A stretch of DNA of 64,000 nt from Micromonospora noduli. Its GTDB lineage: Bacteria; Actinomycetota; Actinomycetes; Mycobacteriales; Micromonosporaceae. Every line of letters begins with the position of its first letter. The first letter of the stretch is position 1. The stretch is from contig NZ_PYAK01000017.1 of NCBI RefSeq assembly GCF_003264365.1, positions 1 to 64,000 of the forward strand, in the 5' to 3' direction. Positions 1-8,497 of this stretch are shown piece by piece. Both the position numbers and the translations under genes were made by a program. The notes below the pieces were generated by a model. It had not been told where the DNA came from, made no database searches, and was given only the letters and a program-made list of their open reading frames with translations.

Positions 1-60
1 CGGGGCCAGGCCGGCGCGGGCGGGGCCAGGCCGGCGCGGGCGGGGCCAGGCCGGCGCGGG
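1..60. repeat. 20-bp tandem repeat, three perfect copies
   Basis: Three identical head-to-tail copies of CGGGGCCAGGCCGGCGCGGG fill the first 60 bases. The array starts at the window edge, so more copies may lie upstream. The unit is GC-only apart from one A and is not a multiple of three, so a coding role is unlikely. Confidence 0.9.
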
Positions 61-79
61 CGACGGGCCCCATCCCCTA

Positions 80-131
80 ATGAGCGGTATACCTGTGAGT
101 CATATTTATGACTCACAGGTATACCGCTCAT
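80..131. promoter_or_regulatory. Perfect 25-bp-arm palindrome, candidate operator
   Basis: Bases 80-104 are the exact reverse complement of bases 107-131, with two T between them. The arms carry GAGCGGTATACC at the outside and GTGAGTCATA next to the centre. The central AT-rich core stands out in this GC-rich DNA. It ends 22 bp before a possible GTG start (154) and 124 bp before the likely ATG (256) of the HTH gene. Size, symmetry and position fit an autoregulatory operator for that protein, but a transcript hairpin or a dispersed repeat is also possible. Confidence 0.6.
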
Positions 132-255
132 CAGGGAACGGCCCTGGTCGCCGGTGACGCGTCAGCCGCAGGTCTGTGTAGCAGGGCGACGGCCGTCCAG
201 TCGTGAATACGCCTCAGCGGTTTCGGCGACGGCCGGCGTGGTCCACCATCCCGGA

Positions 256-960
256 ATGCCACCCACTCGTCTCGCCGGCCTCCTCGGCACTGCCATCCGT
301 GAGCAACGACAGTCGCGCGAGTTGAGCCAATGCGAGCTGGCCGAGTTGGCCGGAGTCAGCCAGGCAACGGTCGCCCGGATCGAAGGCGGCGGCCGAGGGC
401 CCAGCATCCCCATGCTGGAGCGGTTGCTTGCCGCGATGGACGTGCAGTTGGTCATCGGGGTCGAGCCGCTGGACGCGCACCTCGACGCCCGGATCGACGA
501 CCTGGCCGGCCGGCCGATCGCCGAGCGAATCGACGAGCTTGGCCTGGATGAGCTGCTGGACCGGCTCACCGACTTTCCGCAGGCGATCACCGGGAGCACC
601 GCGGCGCTGTTGCAGGGCGCGCCGGTGCCGGTCGACGCGCTGGAGATCGCCCTGCGCTGGCAGGACTCCAAACCGTTCACCCGCTGGCTGGAGACGAACT
701 ACGGGCAGCGGTGGAACGCCCGCTGGGGTGAGTTCGGCGGGGTGTGGTTGGAGCCCGAGGAACCGGGCGAACACCGGTGGTCGACCCGGTACGGGGAGAT
801 CAGAGCCACGATGTGCGACGAGCTGCCCGAGACGATCGAGGTGCGCCACGGCGGGCGGACTTACCAGGTGGTGCCGCTTGTCGAGCTGGAGCTGAGCGAG
901 CCGCACGCCGCCGAACTGTTACGCCGCTACCGGAACCGGCAGTTGGCCAGCGACAGCTGA
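256..960 (+). CDS. XRE-family HTH protein with a nucleotidyltransferase-like C-terminal domain
   Basis: The protein has 234 residues from ATG 256. An in-frame GTG at 154 would add 34 residues with no domain character, so the later start is preferred. Residues about 7-65 form an XRE helix-turn-helix (LSQCELAELAGVSQATVARI). A middle segment rich in Asp, Leu and Arg follows. The C-terminal half begins with ITGSTAALLQGAPVPVD, which recalls the GGSxAL core of nucleotidyltransferase folds such as those of AbiEii/MNT-type proteins. The usual DxD pair is not clear, so catalysis may be lost. The large palindrome upstream suggests self-repression. Function is not known; an antitoxin-like or stand-alone regulator is possible. 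Confidence 0.65.
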   Translation: MPPTRLAGLLGTAIREQRQSRELSQCELAELAGVSQATVARIEGGGRGPSIPMLERLLAAMDVQLVIGVEPLDAHLDARIDDLAGRPIAERIDELGLDELLDRLTDFPQAITGSTAALLQGAPVPVDALEIALRWQDSKPFTRWLETNYGQRWNARWGEFGGVWLEPEEPGEHRWSTRYGEIRATMCDELPETIEVRHGGRTYQVVPLVELELSEPHAAELLRRYRNRQLASDS

Positions 961-985
961 GCCACCTGCCGGCCCGAGTGCCGGC

Positions 986-1687
986 TCAGCCGGCGGTGCG
1001 CTCCCAGTCGATGGTGGGCAGGCCGGCGTCGGCGAGTGCCTTGTTGGCGGCGCTGAACGGGCGGCTACCAAGGAAGCCGCGCGGGTTCATCGGGCTGGGG
1101 TGACCGGCCTCCAGCACCACATGCTGGGGGTTGGTGACCAGCGCGGCCTTCTTGCGGGCGTAGCCACCCCAGAGCAGGAAGACCACCCGCTCCGGTGCCG
1201 CGTCCAGTGCCCGGATGGTCGCGTCGGTGAACTCTTCCCAGCCGGCGTTGGCGTGCGAGCCCGGGGTGGCCTGCCGGACGGTCAGCACGGCGTTGAGCAG
1301 CAGCACCCCCTGGGCGGCCCACCCGTCGAGGTTGCCGCTGCGCGGCTTGGGGACGCCCACGTCCTCGCCCAGCTCCTTGAAGACATTCCGCAACGACGGC
1401 GGCACCGTCACACCGTCGCGGACGCTGAAGCTCAACCCGTGTGCCTGCCCGGCCCGGTGGTAGGGATCCTGCCCGAGGATGAGCACCCGGGTGCCCTGGG
1501 GCGGGCAGAGCCGGTATGCCGAGAACAGATCCTCCAGCGGCGGGAAGACCGTCTGCGTCGCGTATTCCCGGGCGACGAACTCGCCCAGCGCGGCGGTGCG
1601 TGCCGGGTCGAGGTGCGGGGTGAGCACGGTGCGCCACTGCTCCGGCAGCAGAGCCAGCAGATCCAGGGCGGGAGCGTCGTCGGGCAT
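986..1687 (-). CDS. ung: Uracil-DNA glycosylase, family 1
   Basis: Removes uracil from DNA as the first step of base excision repair in the cytoplasm. At 233 residues it matches the family length. It has the water-activating motif GQDPYH (residues 72-77, catalytic Asp74), the LLLNAVLTV segment and the DNA-intercalation motif HPSP near residue 196, followed by MNPRGF. ATG 1687 is preceded by GAGAGG; the reading frame stays open upstream but without family sequence. It lies 65 bp downstream of tsaE on the same strand and may be co-transcribed. The tsaB-rimI-tsaD genes that often follow tsaE are not in this window. Confidence 0.95.
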   Translation of the reverse strand: MPDDAPALDLLALLPEQWRTVLTPHLDPARTAALGEFVAREYATQTVFPPLEDLFSAYRLCPPQGTRVLILGQDPYHRAGQAHGLSFSVRDGVTVPPSLRNVFKELGEDVGVPKPRSGNLDGWAAQGVLLLNAVLTVRQATPGSHANAGWEEFTDATIRALDAAPERVVFLLWGGYARKKAALVTNPQHVVLEAGHPSPMNPRGFLGSRPFSAANKALADAGLPTIDWERTAG

Positions 1688-1752
1688 CGGGAACCTCTCA
1701 CAGCGCGGGTCGGTCCCCCGCACTCTAGGCACCGGGTACGACAGCCACCGAC

Positions 1753-2235
1753 CTAGCCCAGGTCGGCGAGCCGCCGGGCCCAGTCGCCGCCGATCGGGTC
1801 CAGCTCGACGATGCGGGTGTCGTCGTCGCGGCGATCGATGCGAACCCGCAGGTGCGCGTCCACCAACTGCTCCACCAGGCCCTCGCCCCACTCCACCACG
1901 GTCACCGAGTCGTCCACCGACGCGTCGAGGTCCAGGTCGTCGATCTCGGCGCGCGGGTCGGTGGCGTCACCCAACCGGTACGCGTCGGCGTGCACCAGCG
2001 CCACCCGGCCGCCCCGGGCCGGATCGGGGCGGTGCACCCGGGCGATCACGAAGGTCGGCGAGGTGATGTCCCCGAGGACACCGAGCCCGGCGCCGATGCC
2101 CTGGGTGAGTGCGGTCTTGCCGGCGCCCAACGGGCCGGTCAACAGCACCAGGTCGCCGGCGCGCAGCAGCCCGGCCAGCCGCCGGCCGAAGTCCCGAGTG
2201 TCCTCGACGGTCGGCAGCTTGACGACGTGACTCAC
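1753..2235 (-). CDS. tsaE: tRNA threonylcarbamoyladenosine biosynthesis ATPase TsaE
   Basis: The ATPase partner of the TsaB-TsaD complex that makes t6A37 in ANN-decoding tRNAs. The protein has 160 residues with a P-loop GPLGAGKT (residues 34-41), SPTF, the HADAYR motif and VEWGE, all typical of TsaE. The GTG start at 2235 overlaps the TGA of the upstream hydrolase by four bases (GTGA), which implies translational coupling in the alr-hydrolase-tsaE run. Confidence 0.95.
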   Translation of the reverse strand: MSHVVKLPTVEDTRDFGRRLAGLLRAGDLVLLTGPLGAGKTALTQGIGAGLGVLGDITSPTFVIARVHRPDPARGGRVALVHADAYRLGDATDPRAEIDDLDLDASVDDSVTVVEWGEGLVEQLVDAHLRVRIDRRDDDTRIVELDPIGGDWARRLADLG

Positions 2236-3335
2236 CGTTCCTCCACGCTCTGCAATGACTCCAGGAACCGCGCCAGGGCGGCGTTGACCTCGTCCGCGTG
2301 CTCCAACATCACCACGTGACCGCTGTCCTTGATCTTCACGAACTCGGCGTGTGGCAACCGGCGGACGATCTCCTCGGAGTGGGTCACCGGGGTGATCATG
2401 TCCTTGTCGCCGACCACCACCAGCACCGGAGTCGCCGCCAGCGCCGCCAGCGCCGGGAAGCGCGAGTGGGTGGCCAGGGTCCGCAGGTAGCGGGTCACCG
2501 TGTCAGCCGATGTCCGGGAGTTCATCGTCTCCACGTAGGACACCAGCGACGGGCTGGGCTTGCGGGTACCGAAGCCGTACTTGCGGGTCAGTAACCAGGC
2601 CACGTTCGACGTCGACTTGCGGGCCTTGTCGATCACCGGCCCGCCGTACCGGGTGGCGTTGCTGACCATGTAGAGCACCGGGCCACCGACCCGGCCGAGC
2701 AGCGCGGGCGCGACCAGCTTGGTCTCCGCGATGAGCCCGCCCGACGTGGCCATCAGAACGGTGCCCACCACCCGGTCACCGAACAGCTCCGGAAACAGCT
2801 CGGCGAACGCCATGATGGTCATACCGCCCATCGAGTGGCCGACAAGCACCAGCGGCCCGTCCGGGGCGGTCCGGTCGATCACCTGGCGCAGCGTCCGGCC
2901 GAGCACCGCGAGGTCGTACTCGCCGGTCTCCAGTCGGCCGGACCGGCCGTGACCGGGCTGGTCGTACGCCACGATCCGGTAGTCACCGCGGGCGGCGAGC
3001 ATCTGGCGCTGAAAGTGGAACGTCCCCATGTCCAGGCAGAAGCCGTGCACCAGCACCACCGTCGGTCGCCCCGGCACCGGCCGGGTCGGCTCGACCACCT
3101 CGACGTGGATGTCGGTGCCGTCCGGCAGCTCCAGGCGGAACGCCTCGTCGTACCGCTGCTGGTCGAACGTCTCGTGCGCGTAGCGGTCGGCCGGGTCGGC
3201 CTTGAGCCGGCGGACCAGGGTCCGTTCGGTCGCGACGCCGGCCGCCAGACCCGCCGCGGCCACCCCCACCGCCGCGCCGACGATCCCGGCGACCCGGCCC
3301 GCGGCCGTCCGCGGACGCGGAATGCGGTAACTCAT
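2232..3335 (-). CDS. Alpha/beta-fold hydrolase with N-terminal membrane anchor
   Basis: The protein has 367 residues. A hydrophobic stretch near residues 13-35 (VAGIVGAAVGVAAAGLAAG) looks like a membrane anchor or uncleaved signal. The hydrolase core follows: oxyanion region VLVHGFCLD, nucleophile GHSMGG, acid in GDKDMITP and histidine in DSGHVVMLEH, so the triad is complete. The substrate is not known. It is translationally coupled on both sides: its ATG overlaps the alr stop (ATGA) and its stop overlaps the tsaE start. The alr-hydrolase-tsaE order is common in high-GC actinobacteria, which suggests a housekeeping lipase or esterase role rather than secondary metabolism. Confidence 0.85.
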   Translation of the reverse strand: MSYRIPRPRTAAGRVAGIVGAAVGVAAAGLAAGVATERTLVRRLKADPADRYAHETFDQQRYDEAFRLELPDGTDIHVEVVEPTRPVPGRPTVVLVHGFCLDMGTFHFQRQMLAARGDYRIVAYDQPGHGRSGRLETGEYDLAVLGRTLRQVIDRTAPDGPLVLVGHSMGGMTIMAFAELFPELFGDRVVGTVLMATSGGLIAETKLVAPALLGRVGGPVLYMVSNATRYGGPVIDKARKSTSNVAWLLTRKYGFGTRKPSPSLVSYVETMNSRTSADTVTRYLRTLATHSRFPALAALAATPVLVVVGDKDMITPVTHSEEIVRRLPHAEFVKIKDSGHVVMLEHADEVNAALARFLESLQSVEER

Positions 3336-4450
3336 GGCTTCTCGCCGTCGTAGACCCGGGGCACCCGAGTGCCGCCGAACCGGGTGACGATCTCGTAGTT
3401 GATCGTGCCGACCGCCTCGGCCCAGTCGTCAGCTGTCGGTTCGCCGTCGACGCCGCTGCCGAAGAGCGTCGCCACGTCGCCGTCGGCCACCGGGTCGTCG
3501 CCGCAGTCGAGCACGAACTGGTCCATGCAGACCCGCCCGGAGATCGTCCGGCGTACGCCGCCGAGTTGCACCGGGCCGGTGTTGGACGCGTGCCGGGGAA
3601 CCCCGTCGGCGTACCCGAGCGGCACCACGGCCAGGTTCGCGTCGGCTTCGGTGGTGTAGGCGTGCCCGTAGGAGATACCGGTGCCGGCCGGCACCCGCTT
3701 GGTGAGCATCACCCGGGCGCGGGCGGTCATCGCCGGCCGCAACCCGTACGTCTCGCCGGCCACCGGGGACAGCCCGTAGATGGCCAGGCCGGGGCGGACC
3801 AGGTCAAAGTGGGTGTCCGGGCGGGTGAGGGTGGCGGCCGAGTTGGCGAGGTGCCGCCAGCGCGGTCGCAGCCCGGCCCGCTCGACCATGGCCAGCCCTT
3901 CGTGGAAGACGGCCAGTTGGCGGTCGGTGGTGGGGTGGCCGGGCGAGTCCGCGTACACGAAGTGGCTCCACACGCCGACCACCTCGATCAGGCCGTCGGC
4001 CTGCGCCTTCGCAGCGGCGTCCAGCAGCGCGGGCCAGTCGGCGACTGTCGCACCGCCCCGGGACAGCCCCGTATCGATCTTGAGGTGCAGGCGGGCGGGA
4101 CGCCCGGCGAGGCGACTCGCCTCGATCATCTCGTCCAGTTGCGCCAGGCTGGCCGCGCCCAGGTCCACCCCGGCGGTGACCCCCTCGTGCAGCGGCAACC
4201 CGGGGGCGAGCAGCCAGGCCAGCACCGGCACTGTCACCCCGGCCCGCCGCAGGGTGAGCGCCTCGTCGAGGGTGCAGACACCGAGCCAGTCAGCGCCGGC
4301 GTCGAGCGCCGCGCGGGCGGCTGGAAGCATGCCGTGGCCGTACCCGTCGGCCTTCACCACTGCCATCAACTCGGCGGTGGTGCCGGAGCGGAGCCTGCTC
4401 ACGTTCTCGCGGATGGCGTCAAGATCGACGCGTACCTCGGCCTGCCACAT
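3332..4450 (-). CDS. alr: Alanine racemase
   Basis: PLP-dependent interconversion of L- and D-alanine for peptidoglycan synthesis. The protein has 372 residues, the usual length. The PLP lysine sits in VKADGYGHG (about residues 33-41) in the N-terminal barrel, and the second catalytic base (Tyr) lies in VPLGYADGVPR of the C-terminal domain; VCMDQF is also conserved. Its start at 4450 lies 90 bp downstream of the NAD(P)HX repair gene on the same strand. The stop overlaps the hydrolase start (ATGA). Confidence 0.96.
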   Translation of the reverse strand: MWQAEVRVDLDAIRENVSRLRSGTTAELMAVVKADGYGHGMLPAARAALDAGADWLGVCTLDEALTLRRAGVTVPVLAWLLAPGLPLHEGVTAGVDLGAASLAQLDEMIEASRLAGRPARLHLKIDTGLSRGGATVADWPALLDAAAKAQADGLIEVVGVWSHFVYADSPGHPTTDRQLAVFHEGLAMVERAGLRPRWRHLANSAATLTRPDTHFDLVRPGLAIYGLSPVAGETYGLRPAMTARARVMLTKRVPAGTGISYGHAYTTEADANLAVVPLGYADGVPRHASNTGPVQLGGVRRTISGRVCMDQFVLDCGDDPVADGDVATLFGSGVDGEPTADDWAEAVGTINYEIVTRFGGTRVPRVYDGEKP

Positions 4451-4540
4451 GCACCCAGCCTACTTTCCGCCGTGATCACCGCGGGCGGCGACGCACGTCC
4501 CGACGCGGCGATCCGGTCACCGCACCCGGAACCGCAGCGT

Positions 4541-6010
4541 TCAGCCCAGCCGGGCCAGCACCGGGCGCAGCGCGGTCGCCACGTCGGGCGCGGTCACCGG
4601 CCCACCCCGGGCCGCCTCCCGCCCGGCGAGCCCGTGCAGGTACGCGGCCGAGGCGGCGGCCCGATCGGCGGGTACCCCGGCCGCCAGCAGCGAGCCGAGC
4701 AGCCCGGCCAACACGTCGCCGGTGCCGCCGGTGGCCAGCGCCGGGGTGCCGGTCGGGTTGACGTACGCCCGACCGTCCGGCGTGCCGATCACAGTGCGAT
4801 CGCCCTTGAGCAGCACCACCGCGTTCATCCAGGCGGCCAGCCGCAGCGCGGCGCCGACCCGGTCGGCGCCCGGCTCCTCGCCGCAGAGACGGGTGAACTC
4901 GCGGTCGTGCGGGGTGACCACGATGGGCGCGTCGCGACCCCGCAGCCGGTCGGCGAGCGAGCCGTCCACGAGCAGGGTCAGGGCGTCGGCGTCGAGCACC
5001 ACCGGCACCGGGGCGGCCAGTACGGCGCGCAGCTCGGCCGCCGCGTCGGCGCCGGTGCCCAGCCCGGAGCCGCAGACCCAGGCCTGCACCCGGCCCGCGT
5101 CGGCGACCCGCCCGCTGGCGATCACCGACGGGTGCTGGTGCAGCACCTCGGCGCGGGCGCTGCCGGCGTAACGGACCAGGCCGGTCGGCCCGGCCAGGGC
5201 GCCGCCCACGGAGAGCACCGCCGCACCGGGGTAGGTCGCCGAGCCGGTCGCCACCCCCACCACGCCCCGGGTGTACTTCTCCGACGCCGGGCCCAGCTGG
5301 GGCCACCAGTCGACCAGGTCGGACCACTCAGTGACCCGCAGCGCCGGGGTGCCGCGCAGCCACGGCCGCAGCCCGATGTCAACCAGCTCGACGTGCCCGG
5401 CCATCGCGGCGGCCGGCCCGACCACCAGGGCGGGCTTCAGCGCGCCGAAGGCCACCGTCACGTCGGCGCGAACCGCTGTGGACCGGCCGGACGCGGACAG
5501 CGGCACATTGCCGGTGTCGACCGCGACCCCGCTGGGCACGTCGACCGCCAGCACGGTGGCCCGTTCCCCGTCGCGTCCGCGCAGCTCGCCGAGGCGCTGG
5601 ACCACCTCGTCCGCGTTCGCCCGCAGCCCGCCGGTGCCACCGATGCCGACGATGCCGTCGAGGACCAGGTCGACCGGGCCGGCCGGATTCGGCACCACCC
5701 GGCCGCCAGCGGCTCGCAGCGCGGCCAGACCGGCGGCGTGCGCCCGCCCGGGGGTGAGCAGCAGGGCGGACACCTGGACACCTCGGCGGGCCAACCGCTC
5801 CCCCGCGTACAGCGCGTCGCCGCCGTTGTCACCGGAGCCGACCAGCAGCAGCACCCGGCCTCCGTAGACTCCGCCCCGCTCGGCGAGCAGGAACGCAGCG
5901 CGGCGGGCCAGGCCGGCGGCGGCCCGCTGCATCAGCGTCCCCTCCGGCAGCGTGCCCATCAACCCCGCCTCGGCCGCCCGTACGTCGGCCACCCGCCACA
6001 CCGCTCTCAT
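4541..6010 (-). CDS. nnr: Bifunctional NAD(P)H-hydrate epimerase / ADP-dependent dehydratase
   Basis: Repairs hydrated NAD(P)H: the N-terminal YjeF_N half epimerises NAD(P)HX and the C-terminal ribokinase-like half dehydrates it with ADP. The protein has 489 residues, the length of the fused enzyme. The epimerase half shows GSGDNGGDALYAGERLARRG (about residues 50-70). The dehydratase half shows VVTPHDREF and the anion-hole motif ATGGTGDVLAGLLGSLLA near the C-terminus. ATG 6010 has GGTGG just upstream; an ATG five codons earlier (6025) is an alternative. It follows acpS by 55 bp. Confidence 0.93.
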   Translation of the reverse strand: MRAVWRVADVRAAEAGLMGTLPEGTLMQRAAAGLARRAAFLLAERGGVYGGRVLLLVGSGDNGGDALYAGERLARRGVQVSALLLTPGRAHAAGLAALRAAGGRVVPNPAGPVDLVLDGIVGIGGTGGLRANADEVVQRLGELRGRDGERATVLAVDVPSGVAVDTGNVPLSASGRSTAVRADVTVAFGALKPALVVGPAAAMAGHVELVDIGLRPWLRGTPALRVTEWSDLVDWWPQLGPASEKYTRGVVGVATGSATYPGAAVLSVGGALAGPTGLVRYAGSARAEVLHQHPSVIASGRVADAGRVQAWVCGSGLGTGADAAAELRAVLAAPVPVVLDADALTLLVDGSLADRLRGRDAPIVVTPHDREFTRLCGEEPGADRVGAALRLAAWMNAVVLLKGDRTVIGTPDGRAYVNPTGTPALATGGTGDVLAGLLGSLLAAGVPADRAAASAAYLHGLAGREAARGGPVTAPDVATALRPVLARLG

Positions 6011-6065
6011 GCCACCGTGTCCCATTCCGTTCGCGGGCGGACCTGACCGGCCCTCCCGGCCGACG

Positions 6066-6437
6066 TCATCGTTCCGCGACCACCATCGCCGACGCGATCC
6101 CGCCGTCGTGCGACAACGAGAGGTGCCAGTGGTTGACCCCGCGTGCGTCGGCCACCGCCGCGACCGTGCCCGAGACGGCCAGCCAGGGGCGGCCATCCGG
6201 GTCGGGCACGATCTCGCAGTCGTGCCAGTTGAGCCCGGCCGGGGCGCCGAGCGCCTTGGCCACCGCCTCCTTGGCGGCGAACCGGGCGGCGAGCGACTCG
6301 GGCGAGCGCGGGCTGCCGGAGCGGGTGTGCCGCTCGGCCTCGGTGAAGAGCCGGTCGGCGAGCAGCGGCGTCCGTGCCAGGGCCCGGGCGAACCGGTCGA
6401 CCAGGACGACGTCGATGCCGACAGCGACGATCACCAC
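6066..6437 (-). CDS. acpS: Holo-[acyl-carrier-protein] synthase
   Basis: Transfers 4'-phosphopantetheine from CoA to apo-ACP. At 123 residues it has the normal size. It carries the metal-binding [10 protein letters not shown] at the N-terminus, the central signature [17 protein letters not shown] with the key Glu-Ala-Lys core, and LSLSHD near the C-terminus. The start is GTG 6437. It heads the minus-strand run toward nnr and alr and is divergent from the type VII-like module that starts at 6609. Confidence 0.94.
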   Translation of the reverse strand: MVIVAVGIDVVLVDRFARALARTPLLADRLFTEAERHTRSGSPRSPESLAARFAAKEAVAKALGAPAGLNWHDCEIVPDPDGRPWLAVSGTVAAVADARGVNHWHLSLSHDGGIASAMVVAER

Positions 6438-6494
6438 ACCACCCTACCGGCGGTCGAGGCCGCAGATTAGCCGTCGGGCTCGCGCTGGGCAACG

Positions 6495-6539
6495 CCTGTG
6501 GACACCCCGCGGTACGCCTCGACGTCGGCTGTCCACAGG
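6495..6539. promoter_or_regulatory. Inverted pair of DnaA-box-like 9-mers in the acpS / type VII-like divergent region
   Basis: CCTGTGGACA at 6495-6504 and its exact reverse complement TGTCCACAGG at 6530-6539 are separated by 25 bases. Each contains TGTCCACA, an eight of nine match to the actinobacterial DnaA box TTGTCCACA. They lie in the 171-bp region between divergent acpS and the gene at 6609. They could be DnaA-titration sites, an operator, or chance. Confidence 0.3.
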
Positions 6540-6608
6540 GCACCGCGCGACCTCCGGTACGTGCCTAGCGTCAGCGCGTCGATGCCGATCGTCCACGGGG
6601 GTGTGGTC

Positions 6609-6905
6609 ATGACCGACGAGCCGTTCGCCGTCCAGCCGGAGGAGTTGCGGGCGGTCGCCGTCCTGCTCGACGACGAGGCACGCCGGTTGGCGTTGGGCCT
6701 CGCGGGGTTGCCCGGGCTGGTGGTGGCGGCGCCCGAGTGGCGAGCCGGCGCGGCGCTGGCCGGGTTGGAGGCGGCGGGGCACGCCTGGTTCTGCCGGCTG
6801 GGTGCCCGGGTCGCGGCGACCTCCGGCGGGGTCCGGGCGGCGGCCGAGGCGTACGAGACGGTGGACGACCAGGCCGCCGGCCGGTTCGCCTCCCTACCCC
6901 GGTGA
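6609..6905 (+). CDS. Small WXG100/EspC-like protein (type VII secretion target-like)
   Basis: A 98-residue all-helical protein that starts at ATG 6609. It begins FAVQPEELRAVAVLLDDEARRL and has a mid-chain Trp (PEWRAGAAL) followed by a second long helix. That is the helix-turn-helix layout of EspC/DUF2580 or WXG100 proteins secreted by type VII systems. Its stop codon is overlapped by the GTG start of the next gene. The pairing with a DUF1023 hydrolase that itself begins with a WXG-like segment supports a type VII link, but no EccC-type secretion gene is in this window. Confidence 0.6.
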   Translation: MTDEPFAVQPEELRAVAVLLDDEARRLALGLAGLPGLVVAAPEWRAGAALAGLEAAGHAWFCRLGARVAATSGGVRAAAEAYETVDDQAAGRFASLPR

Positions 6906-8494
6906 GCAGCGTCGGTTACCGACAGCTGTGGGCTGTCGATCCCGGCGGGTGGCGGGCCGCCGGGGCGGCGTGGGCGGGGTTGGCCGGGCCACTCGATCGG
7001 CACCTCGGCGAGCTTCGCACGGCCACCGGGCGGTTGCGGGGCGGTTGGTCGGGTGCGGCAGCCACGGCGGCGGGCACTCGACTCAGCGGTCTGCGTGACG
7101 AGCTGACCTCGATCGCACCCGCGCTGATCGAGGTCGACCAGGTGCTGGCCGAGTTGGCCGGTGGGCTGGCGGTGGCGAAGGCGCGGCTGTCCCAGGCGGT
7201 CGCCCAGGCCGAGGCGGCCGGCCTGCTGGTGGACCGCTCGGGTGGGGTGCGGGTCGATCCCGCCCGGTTTCGGCCCACCGAGCGGGCCGGGGTCGCCGCG
7301 GCCGGAGTGGCCGCGGCCCTGCGGGCCGCGCTCGACGGGGCAGCCGCCGCGGACCGGACCGCCGCCGACCGGTTGGATGACCTGGCCAGGGCCGCCGGCA
7401 CCGGTTGGGCGTCCCCGCCCCCGCCGGGCCGACCGGCCCTCGGTGCCGCGCCCACGCTGGTCAGCGCCTGGTGGTCCGGGTTGACCCCGGCACAGCGACG
7501 GTGGCTGATCGCGCGCGAGCCGGCAGTGGTCGGCCGGTTGGACGGGCTGCCGGTGGCCGCCCGCGACCAGGCCAACCGGTTACGGCTCGACGCCTGGCGT
7601 ACGGAACTGCTGGCCGAGCGGCAACGGCTGCTGTCCCGGGTGCCGTCCGGGCCGCTCGCGTTGATCCGGTTGCGCGGGGTGGCCGGACGGCTGGCCGGTC
7701 TGGACGCGCTGGTCGGGCGGCTGACGGCCGGCGAGGCGCCGCGGGCGTACCTGCTCGGGTTGGATTCGGCGGGTGAGGGCCGGGCGGTGGTGGCGCTCGG
7801 CGACCCGGACCACGCCGACCGGGTGCTGACCTACGTGCCGGGCATGACCGCCGGCCTGGACGACGCCTCCGGCGAGCTGGGCAGGGCGGCCCGGGTGCTG
7901 GAGCGGTGCGCCGCGCTCGCCCCGGATGAGCGCAGCGCGGCGGTGCTCTGGTTGGACTACGACGCTCCGGATCTGCTGACCGAGGCAGCCTCGGCGGGTC
8001 AGGCCCGGGACGCCGGCCCGGCGTTGCACCGCTTCCAGGAGGGGCTGCGCGTCAGCCACGACGGGCCGCCGGCCCGGCAGACGGTGCTCGGGCACAGCTA
8101 CGGGTCGCTGGTGGTGGGGGTGGCCGCCCGGGAGCACGGCCTGGCCGCCGACGCGCTGGTCTTCGTCGGCTCCCCCGGTGTCGGCGCGTCGCACGCCACC
8201 GAGCTGGGCGTGCCACCCGGGGAGGTCTGGGCGAGCAGCGCCCCCGACGACGTGATCCGGGCGGCCCGGTCGCCGGAGGAGCTGGGCCGACGGGCCCTGC
8301 TGCGTACGGCTCCGCTGGCCGCCGTGCTGGGCTGGCCGGGCCAGACCGGGCACGAACTGTGGTTCGGGCACGACCCGTCGGATCCCGGGTTCGGCGGTCG
8401 GGTCTTCGGCAGTGGGCGAGGCGGGCACACCGGTTACTGGGACCCGGGCAATCCCGCGCTGGACGGGATGGCCCGGGTCGTGCTGGGCCGCTGA
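6902..8494 (+). CDS. DUF1023-type alpha/beta hydrolase with N-terminal WXG-like helical region
   Basis: The protein has 530 residues from GTG 6902, which overlaps the preceding stop. Residues about 1-100 are helical with GGWSGAAATAA, like a WXG100 domain. The C-terminal half is the alpha/beta hydrolase DUF1023 fold: LTYVPGMTAGLDD, VLWLDYDAPD, nucleophile elbow GHSYGSLVVG, PDDVI and a late HTGYW that may supply the histidine. Such proteins in actinobacteria are typically encoded beside small type VII substrates. The substrate is unknown. The gene ends three bases before the convergent glmS stop. Confidence 0.7.
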   Translation: MSSVGYRQLWAVDPGGWRAAGAAWAGLAGPLDRHLGELRTATGRLRGGWSGAAATAAGTRLSGLRDELTSIAPALIEVDQVLAELAGGLAVAKARLSQAVAQAEAAGLLVDRSGGVRVDPARFRPTERAGVAAAGVAAALRAALDGAAAADRTAADRLDDLARAAGTGWASPPPPGRPALGAAPTLVSAWWSGLTPAQRRWLIAREPAVVGRLDGLPVAARDQANRLRLDAWRTELLAERQRLLSRVPSGPLALIRLRGVAGRLAGLDALVGRLTAGEAPRAYLLGLDSAGEGRAVVALGDPDHADRVLTYVPGMTAGLDDASGELGRAARVLERCAALAPDERSAAVLWLDYDAPDLLTEAASAGQARDAGPALHRFQEGLRVSHDGPPARQTVLGHSYGSLVVGVAAREHGLAADALVFVGSPGVGASHATELGVPPGEVWASSAPDDVIRAARSPEELGRRALLRTAPLAAVLGWPGQTGHELWFGHDPSDPGFGGRVFGSGRGGHTGYWDPGNPALDGMARVVLGR

Positions 8495-8497
8495 GGC

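Noticed and set aside
3566-6046. Long open plus-strand frame opposite alr and nnr
   Set aside because: It is the antisense of two well-supported genes. High GC leaves such frames open; the peptide is Gly/Arg/Pro/Gln-rich with no domain.
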